A stretch of DNA of 64,000 nt from Geosiphon pyriformis (taxonomy: Eukaryota > Glomeromycota > Glomeromycetes > Archaeosporales > Geosiphonaceae), in contig JAAOMT010000046.1 of the NCBI GenBank assembly GCA_016748015.1, positions 367,687 through 431,686 on the forward strand, read 5' to 3'. The translations under genes were made by a program, and so were the position numbers. Positions within the stretch are counted from its first letter, which is position 1. Every line of letters starts with the position of its first letter. This document shows, piece after piece, positions 56,253-64,000 of this stretch. The notes below the pieces were generated by a model, which did not search any database, was not told the origin of the DNA, and saw only the letters and a program-made list of their open reading frames with translations.

Positions 56253-59200
56253 TTACACGGACACCAAACTAGATACAGTCAGAAACTCAAAGCCATCTCT
56301 TAGCAAAAGGCCATGTTTTTTATAATACACTCTCAATTTGGCAGTCAATATCCAAATAAAAAATTGATAACTTTCCATAAACTCACAGACCAGATTAATA
56401 ACCAACAAACTTCTGCTGGATTCAGGGCCTAACAAACGCCTTGTGTTAGCCACTCATTCTTTCAACACAAAACCCTTGGCCAGAGTCATATACAAACTAT
56501 TTGACAGTTCAACATCATGCAAAGAGCAAGTCACAGCATAATTAACATCACCAATTTCAGGCAAGCCAGTCCACATTTTAATTGTGTTAGAAATCAACTT
56601 TCTTTTGGAATTAACATTCCAGATGCACAAGAATGTATGGTCAGAATCTTTAATCAAACCACAATGGATGCACACCACACTAGGATAACTTGGTCTGTAC
56701 CATTTTTTCTTCACAGCCATAGGCAGCCTATGATGGAGAGCTTTCATAAAATAAGATCTCAGTATCACAGTAACAAAGCTAAAAAAACCAGAGCAGATAC
56801 TACTATTGGAGTGCCAAACTCGAAAGATTTGGTGTATATCAAATTGTTTGACAAGATTTAAATCAATGACACCACCCATACACTTGGACTCTCAGCCAAC
56901 AAAATTAACAGTATTAAATAGATGCTGTATAAACCGACAAGCATTTCCAGAAACAGGTTGGCCTTTCACAGCAAAAAATTGACATGCCACACTGACTGGC
57001 AGCACAAACTTAGATTTAGTGGCAGCATTAGTAAAAAAGTTGGCATACTCATTACCAACAACCCCAGAGTAACTCTTGACTTTATTCCAGCAAACCAAAA
57101 GTTTTTTAGAAGCAATAGTGAAACAAATGTGTTCTTTCTCAATCCAACATTTATTGCAAAAATCGGGACCAATAGAATTGACCAACAAAGCACACATGTT
57201 CAAGGAAGTTTGGCTATTCATAAACAACATAACTGAGCTTGAAACTGGAATGCATTCTTAAGCAAGAGCAATGGCCTGAAGTTCTGCCAGAGTCAAAGAA
57301 AGTAAGCCATATATTCTAACCTCCACACTCAAGTCAATGTCCAAGAAGTGCGCAGTAATATCACCATAAGCACCTGCAGAATCCAAACCCTTGACTGACC
57401 CATCTGTGTACACACTTATAATACCAGACTCATTCTCAACAAGACAACCATTAATAAAGCCAAAATTGCATAAGTGTATGTCTAAAATAGAATGGTGGAT
57501 TAACACACCAACACCAGCTAGACCACCACTTGAAATAAATAAGATTAAAGAGATGAACCAACCAGAAACCTAACCTCTGGGATTCAGTCTTTTTCATTTG
57601 TGAAAAGTGCTTTAAGTGAAGCACATGTTATTACAATCCAGAAGCTAATTTGTAAACACAATTCTGAATTTTCTCAAAAAGGCAACCATGTTTAAGTATT
57701 ACATCATGCCTAAAACATTAGCAACAAGAACACCAACACCAAACTGGAAAACATTAAGAATATTATTGACCAATGAAGACCCACATAATGCATGTGTGTT
57801 GGTCATGCTGATTAGAAAACAATTAATTGGATTAATTGACAATTTAAACGGAAAACTAAGGAGTTGCCAAGGCATCCAGCTGACAGTCTGTAAATCCATG
57901 GTTTTGTGCTTGAACAACTTGCTGAGAATGCTACCAAAATTGGTGAAACTAACCACACTGGCTAATAGATTTTTGGCTTGCAACTGGCCAAAAGACTTGA
58001 GACCATACAGCTCAGGATAATATATAGTCTCATTGGAGAAATTTTTAGGTAAGTTGGCCTTGAGTTTCAGCTCTTTTCTAAGCAGTCCGTTCTATTTCTT
58101 ACACACATGCATCAAAACATAGCTGAATTGGATTCTGTAACTAACAATGGCTAAAGCACAGCAGACACCAGATACAAAAATTGCTTGTCTAAAATGGCCT
58201 TTCTCAATATTAGATTGGTAAAAAATCGAACATCTGAGTGTGTTTTGGCAAGACTGGGTATAGAGAAACCATCTGTAGACAAAAAAATGTCTAAGTATCT
58301 ATGTGGTTTCTTTTTTTTGCTATCAAAATGGCAGATCCACTAATAAACAGCTGAAAATTCTCTACTCTCATGTTGATGAGTATGGTGACCATTTTATTTA
58401 TGTTGATAAAGATGTCATTAATCCCAAAAAACTCACTTGCTATATTCAAAATGTTCTGAGTAGTAATTATACTATTTTCGATTCATATTGTGTCATCTAT
58501 AAAAGCCCCAGCAGTCAGAAAGGATGTCAAGCCATCTTTAAAATCCGGCTTGCTGGATTTAGTAAAAAATTTTGAATTCAACCTATATCCAAATAAATTA
58601 CCACAATGCTTAATCTCACAGAGCAAAGGATCATAAAAGATCTTCCACAACAAAAATGAGAAAACTTCTTCTTGATCAAAACAATTATGGACAATATAAC
58701 TATCTGTGAGTCCAAAGTCAGTCATAACTCAATTGAATCTGCTATTGTGTAGACTGCCAAAAAACCTAATAAAGCAGAGACACATCTTGATTTTAGCCAG
58801 ACTATTACACAGATGAAACCACTCAACAGAATCATACATCTTATACATATCCTGAAAAACCAGCCATAGCTCTCTATTTTTTTCCAAAGCATCCTCAACA
58901 ATTAAACCAATAGCAAAAATTGGGGTTTGTATAGATGTATCTTTCAAAACTAAGAAATTGTTACCTTGCAGAACATCAAACTTACTACAAGCTACAGAGA
59001 TTCTGTCAGACAATATTTTAGACAATATCTTTCAAGATGTTTCAATCAAAGCAATTGGTCTGGTGTTAGTAAGAGTCTCTTCCCAATTATATGGTTTCAG
59101 AATCATAGATACCTATGCACATCTCCAATAAACAGACACTGCACCTAACACCAAACACATATTAAAAATATCTAACAAACCACCCAAGACCTACACATCA

Positions 59201-60807
59201 CCATGTTTCCAAAGCTTGTTAGGAATGCCAGACAAACCAGCAGCTTTATCATCAGGCAAACACTTAACCACTTAAAGAAATTCATCAGACCCTATATTGC
59301 ACATAACTTTTGAGAATGCATCATTGTTAACATAACTTAGGGGAGCATATTGGGCAGTCCAGCAAGCAAACAGAACATTAGAGATTGCATGCTTTCTCAT
59401 CTAATCTTTTATGATAGTGTCGACTGCAAATTTAACTTCACCAGACTCCAAAACCAAATCATTATTAACCACCAAATGGTTGAGAACCATCTTACAAAAA
59501 GGCCATTCCAAAACACTTTTAATCATGCGGCCCTTGTCAGTACAAAAATTTTCCATGTACTTGTTAACCACTTTTCTAATAGCAACATTCCTGGCATTCC
59601 TGGATTCAAAATACTTGGACCTACAGTATCTTTTTTTAACACCAAACAAATGGCCAAGAATTGCATTATGACCAGCACCATTATCAACCATGGCGTGAAA
59701 TTTGGAGGCTTCCTCAAAATCAACAACAGACCAGGTGTCAATGAAGTGGTTAGCTATTGGATTCCAATGCAAACTCAAATCCTTTACTAGTTTGGAGATT
59801 AACAATTCTAGCTTAAAGAACTTTGAAGAAATCTTATTCCTTGAACACTCAAAATCATTAAACCAGAACTTAGAAAACACTCAATCAGCAGAGCAAACTA
59901 CTATCTCCTTAAGAATGTCCCACATCTTATCTAAATTACCATTATTTTTTGCAACATCAAAGTCCACAGATTTCAACTAAAACTCACTAGAAGAATACTC
60001 TCTAAATTGCAACTATTGATTATCACTAGCTGACTTAATTTTGAACTTCCATTTGTTCCTGTTGGTCTGCTTATACAAGCTGTTCAAATTGATATTTACA
60101 AGACCACCCAAACCAACTAAGACCAAGACCACCTTATGATCAAATTCAAAAAATTCAGAAGCAGAACTAACAGCACACTCAGCGACCACAGAAGCCAAAC
60201 TTGCACTAACAAAAACAAAGTCTATGGTCTTTTCAACCCCTCTAAAATTGCTCCATATGGAAGTCTTAATCAAAGAAGATCTACTGAATGAGTTAACCAA
60301 ACCCAAATCTGAACAGAACCTGAAACATGTACTTCTTCTTGAACCACTCTCATTGAAATTCCCACCAATAACCAAGAAAGTACTAGAGTTGACAGTCTTA
60401 GCAATAAATGCACTAATCTTTAAGGCCTGACTGAATCTAGCTCCAGCTGAAGCACTAGCATATAAACCCAAAATTGAAACTAAAAGCTTGCCTTTGAACA
60501 AAAGCCACACCAAAATAACCCTATCTGGAATTTTCTTAATTTTGCATATATAACAGGCCAGATTATTGTCTATAATTATTGCTACTCTGACACCAAGAAA
60601 GCCCTTATTCAAACCCGTCAAAAATATTCTTACTCCATCAAACTTATTGGCTATTTATGGCTTAGTATTAGACCTTAACTTCGTCTCTGTAATAATAGAA
60701 ACCACATTCTCAGATTCTTTATGCCAATAAACAACATCTTCCTGCTTGGTAGGAACATTGATACTCTGAACATTATAGGTAGCTATCTTCCAGATCAAAC
60801 CACTCAT
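56253..60807 (-). pseudogene. L-d ORF2: APE endonuclease, RT, RNase H, Cys/His tail
   Basis: It starts at ATG 60807, overlapping the ORF1 stop. The endonuclease opens with ATYNVQSINV and ITETKL. The GDFN motif is GGNFN (Asp to Asn), then TIDFVFVS and FFEFDHK near 60120. RT: VLQGNNF, VFQDMYKMYDSV (motif A, 58820-58855), YDPLLCE, and AFIDDTI (motif C, about 58483-58505). The frame changes between 58483 and 57983, likely at a T8 run at 58311-58318. RNase H: SVYTDGSVKG (57420), AELQAIALA, then NSQTSLN with the third Asp lost. Cys/His tail: CIHCGLIKDSDHTFLC (56630-56680). It nicks target DNA and reverse-transcribes in cis when intact. Confidence 0.88.
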
Positions 60808-62681
60808 TGAGAAGAAGAAGAGACCAATGAACCTGAACCAGCACAGATCAGCTCTAACTTCACTAAAACTGAACCAATAAAGATCTCAAGAGCTACTAAC
60901 TTAGATTCCAAACAGCTTATCTTAGTGATTAGAATCTTGGAACTACTAGGACCCAAAACTGAGACTTTATTAGTAATAAAAGAGAGAGAAGAGTCTACCA
61001 CCTCAAATTCATTCATAACTGTATCTATAACTAAACCCAAATCAGAAATTGCAGAGCCAATTGAAGCCTAAGAGGGAAGAACAGAAACCAGAGACACTAA
61101 TTTCACATTGTTGAGCTTACACACAATACCAGAAACTTGATCTGTCAAAAGTTCAAGAGAATGCTCCAAAGATACCAAATGTGCACCCAAAGAAGAATTA
61201 CCAATAAGAAAAGGAGGAAAAAAACCACCCAAGATAGAAGCACCAGAGCAAAGAGAACCAGCACCAAAGCCAGTAACCAAACCATGAGTAAGTGAGGCCA
61301 TCAAAACCATTTGAGCCCATGACTGGCTACCAAAAGCAGCAGGATGAGAGATAGAAATGTTTTTCTTAGTATACAATCTGGTCAATTGAAGTCAGTCTAT
61401 ACCAAAAGTATTTCTTCTAAAAAATTTTGGGGTTGACAACACAAAAACATCAGAGGCATTACACTCCAAAGATAAGTGGCCAAATTTCCCATATCTCTCA
61501 TACTGAACCAAGTTCAACCTAGCCCAAAAAAGTTTTATGCCACCAAAAATTGGTTCAGTATGAAATGCAGACTCAAAACCACTTTCAGACTCAAAGTCAA
61601 CAATGGCACAGCAAGTTCGATTGCCAGTTTTTAGTGAATAATTAATTACACACATTTTCTCACTAGTCCTATCCAATAGAGTACAAAGATCATGTGTGGT
61701 TGTTCCCACTGGCAAAATAAACAAAAGCACCCTAAACCAGTCTTTAAAAGCCCAAGTCTCACAATCTTCTATGGCCATGGCTATATGCACAGAATCTTTC
61801 CCAATCAAAAATAACTATTTAGATGCTAGCTGTATAGCCTGGCCCAAATTGGTGAACTCTACCACAGCCTTTTGCCATATGCCAATTAGTTGCACCTTGA
61901 TTAACTTGATATCACCAAATTCAGAGACTGTGGCAACAATTATTTCTTTAGGTGTATTCATGGGAATTTTCTTGATGATCACAGCCTGATCTGAGCAAAA
62001 ATCCTGTTTTCTGAGATTGGTGTTTACAATGATTCCATTTTTTTTGGCCAATGATGAGGCCCATTTCATGTTTTCTATCAAAGTGAAGATAGATTTGATA
62101 ATTCCTTCAAATTTTGAGAAGATAGTGGCCCCCCCAAAACCATTGACTGTTGAAAAAATTTTCCTGATAAACTGAGTCTTTGCTGTAGCAGACTTGCCCT
62201 CCACTGCCAAAAAGTTGATATTTAGAGCAAATGATTTCCTAACAAAAACTTCCACAGAAGTTTTCATAATTTTAGGATCTATCCATTTCTTTTCCAAAGA
62301 TATACTGAGGGGAGATGGAAGGAGTTCTACTTTTTCTTCTATTTCATAATTGGGGGATCCAAAAGGGAAACCAAAGACCATGCTGGAATCCACACTTTTT
62401 GCTCTAGGAGTATTGGCTGCCGAGCCTAAAAGTGACCCACTGTTGATGTTTTCCATGACTGTATTGTCTTCACTACAACTAGACTCACTATCTATGTTCG
62501 AATATATGTCATCAGAACCAAGTTTGACTAAAGAAATGTTTTTTTCATCACCTGAATGTTTAACATTACCAAGAACCACTTTTTTCTTTTGGGAGAAAGA
62601 ACTACTAGCAGGACCATAGAGAGTGCTCTTAGGTGCTTTTTTCTTAGACATATCACTGCCAGAAGCAGCCTTTAAATCCAT
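60804..62681 (-). pseudogene. L-d ORF1: RRM-like and CCHC RNA-binding protein
   Basis: 626 codons in one frame from ATG 62681 to TGA 60804, with only three premature stops (61812-61814 TAG, 61392-61394 TGA, 61068-61070 TAG). The N-terminus is basic then acidic/Ser-rich. Residues 215-330 are RRM-like (VIIKKIPMNTPKEIIVATVS, WQKAVVEF). A second such repeat lies in 61808-61500. The zinc knuckle YERYGKFGHLSLEC (near 61465) has both first Cys replaced by Tyr (TGT to TAT). The C-terminal third has coiled-coil-like Leu/Val/Ser stretches. Role: binding of LINE RNA. Its stop overlaps the ORF2 start. Confidence 0.85.
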
Positions 62682-62809
62682 GATGAAAAGGTTATTAGTT
62701 AAAGAAATGTTAATATAAATTTAACAGGAAAAAATAAAAAAACTTCTTTTTTAGAAAATGTGCTCTTTAAAGATTATTTGGAAGTAAGAAAGAAAGAAGT
62801 TTTTTTTTT

Positions 62810-64000
62810 TTAATTATTATATTATATTTTAAATTCTAAATTAATTTATCAAAAAATTGTACAATAATATTTTTTAATAAATATATTTATTATATTTAAC
62901 AGATTTTTAAATAATAATTACATTGGCCAAAAATTTTAAATCAGCTAAACTTAAAATTAATTATGTTTAAATTACTAAATAGATTATTTAATTTAAATAT
63001 TAAGTTAAAATAGTTTAATAAGAACATTAATCAAAAATTAAAGAAATATTTAGCTAATAATCAAACTGTATATTAATCTTTATAATATTATAAAAATAGT
63101 TAAAACAATAATTGTTTTTAAATTTAACAAAAAACTTAAATTTTGTTATTATTATTATAAATAAAATTATGTTAAAATTAATTATTGTTTATAATTATCT
63201 AACCAATAATCAAAAAATCAATATTAAAATTCTGATTATTAATTTTAAATACCAAATTACAGATTTAAAAACTCATAAAAACAATATTAGACATTTTAAT
63301 ATTGTTTAATAATGTTATAATTATAATTTTAACAACTAATTTGCATATTTTATTTTCAATTATAGTTTTATATATTAATTACAATTATAAAAACCAGTAC
63401 TATAATTATAATAATTACATTTACAATTTTTAGCTTTAGCATAAAATTCAAAATTAAGAACTATTTAACAAAATTAATAATTAATAATAATTATTTATTA
63501 GCCAATTTCTAATAATACTAGTTAACAACTAGAAAATTATATCAAAAATTTGGAAAATATGCAGTTATAATTCCCAAATTTTCAAAACTATTTAAGCTTT
63601 TTTGTTATAACTAAAAATCAACAATCCAATAATAATAACAATAAGAATATTATTTTATCTATTATTATTATTATTAAAGACAATATTTTTGTTATTATTT
63701 TTTTTTAACTTAAATTTAAGTTTATAAAATATTATTTAATAAAGCAGTTTTAAACTTTAACAAACTTATTACTATTATATATACAGATATCAAAGTTAAT
63801 AATTAATTTATTAAACTTATTTTTGATAATAATTTAACAGATAATATTATTATATGACAATTTATAAACTATTTAATTATGTTGCCAATATACATATTAT
63901 TACTATTAATAAAACTATAAAAACTCTAATTAACAAAATTAACAACTTTTTTTAAAATTAATAATTGTTGTTAAGATTTTTAATATTAATTTTAAATCTA
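62810..64000 (+). pseudogene. Very old gypsy gag-protease, right half (family B), cut by window end
   Basis: It continues the gag of 55630-55982 beyond LINE L-d. AGATTTTTAAATAAT... and AAATCAGCTAAACTT near 62940 match element B 46918-46945; then the linker before the zinc knuckle. Near 63770-63880 the protease equivalent is traceable (ATACAGATATCAAAGTTA for ACTGATGCCAAAGTCG; AATTTAACAGATAATATTAT for the LAGSII codons). Almost no C or G remain. No ORF of note; the stretch 63112-63309 is chance. Confidence 0.65.

Larger units (their letters stand above)
55983..62809 (-). mobile_element. LINE copy L-d, nearly full length
   Basis: About 6.8 kb. On the minus strand: 5' UTR (62809-62682), ORF1 (62681-60804), ORF2 (60807 to about 56253), 3' UTR with hairpin (56090-56111) and A-rich tail (about 56003-55983). 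It lies in an old gypsy gag with a direct repeat TTAATTATT at 55974-55982 and 62810-62818, a plausible target duplication. ORF1 has only three in-frame stops; ORF2 has about a dozen and at least one frameshift. Best preserved LINE in the window. Confidence 0.9.

Noticed and set aside
58303-58575. Plus-strand ORF of 90 codons
   Set aside because: Antisense to the RT region of LINE L-d, where the minus strand has recognisable RT motif C and flanking blocks.
1-64000. tRNA or rRNA genes
   Set aside because: No cloverleaf-like sequence with intact A and B boxes and no rRNA-like segment was noticed; a tRNAscan-SE run would be decisive.

Overview
The window is eukaryotic, very AT-rich and almost entirely made of nested retrotransposons. 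One intact host gene is visible: an importin-alpha gene on the minus strand (30344-32440), with six exons. Small introns, the ORF1/ORF2 and gag-pol families (which I recognise from memory as abundant in Rhizophagus and Gigaspora assemblies), and extreme TE load suggest an arbuscular mycorrhizal fungus (Glomeromycotina), perhaps Gigasporaceae. That placement is inference; no search was run. Many element boundaries are exact because LTR ends and flanks could be aligned by eye; boundaries in the most decayed parts are approximate.

Layout, left to right. 1-2602: 3' part of a LINE (plus). 2603-2975: LTR-A scrap. 2976-5272: ORF1-only LINE relative, here called H-1 (minus). 5273-7451: AT-rich DNA with a decayed LTR-B. 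7452-10950: internally deleted LINE (plus) carrying a solo LTR-B at 8753-9520. 10951-11700: scraps. 11700-29110: an old full-length LINE (minus) split by gypsy element C (14699-25326), which itself carries a younger solo LTR-D (22362-23003). 29690-32760: host island, with an unrecognised coding-like remnant (29768-30020) and importin alpha. 32818-33830: ORF1 and LTR-D scraps. 33877-44532: H-2, split by gypsy element A (34469-44391). 44533-53827: gypsy element B, internally deleted. 53828-55625: H-3. 55630-55982 and 62810-64000: two halves of a very old gypsy element, split by a nearly full-length LINE (55983-62809, minus).

How the parts work. The gypsy elements read LTR - PBS - gag (CCHC) - protease - Cys-rich module - dUTPase - RT - RNase H - integrase - ORF3 - PPT - LTR. 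The dUTPase occurs in two families, and ORF3 reads through the polypurine tract into the 3' LTR. The LINEs read ORF1 (RRM-like plus CCHC) - ORF2 (APE endonuclease, RT, RNase H, Cys/His tail) - 3' UTR with a conserved 8-bp-stem hairpin - A/T-rich tail. The H elements keep only ORF1 and the same 3' UTR, like mammalian HAL1 relative to L1.

Almost every mobile ORF is broken by TGG to TAG/TGA or CAG/CAA to TAG/TAA changes. Differences between paired LTRs are nearly all C/T or G/A transitions, while importin alpha has no premature stop and keeps its CpGs. This points to cytosine deamination or a RIP-like process targeting repeats, inferred from the sequence only.
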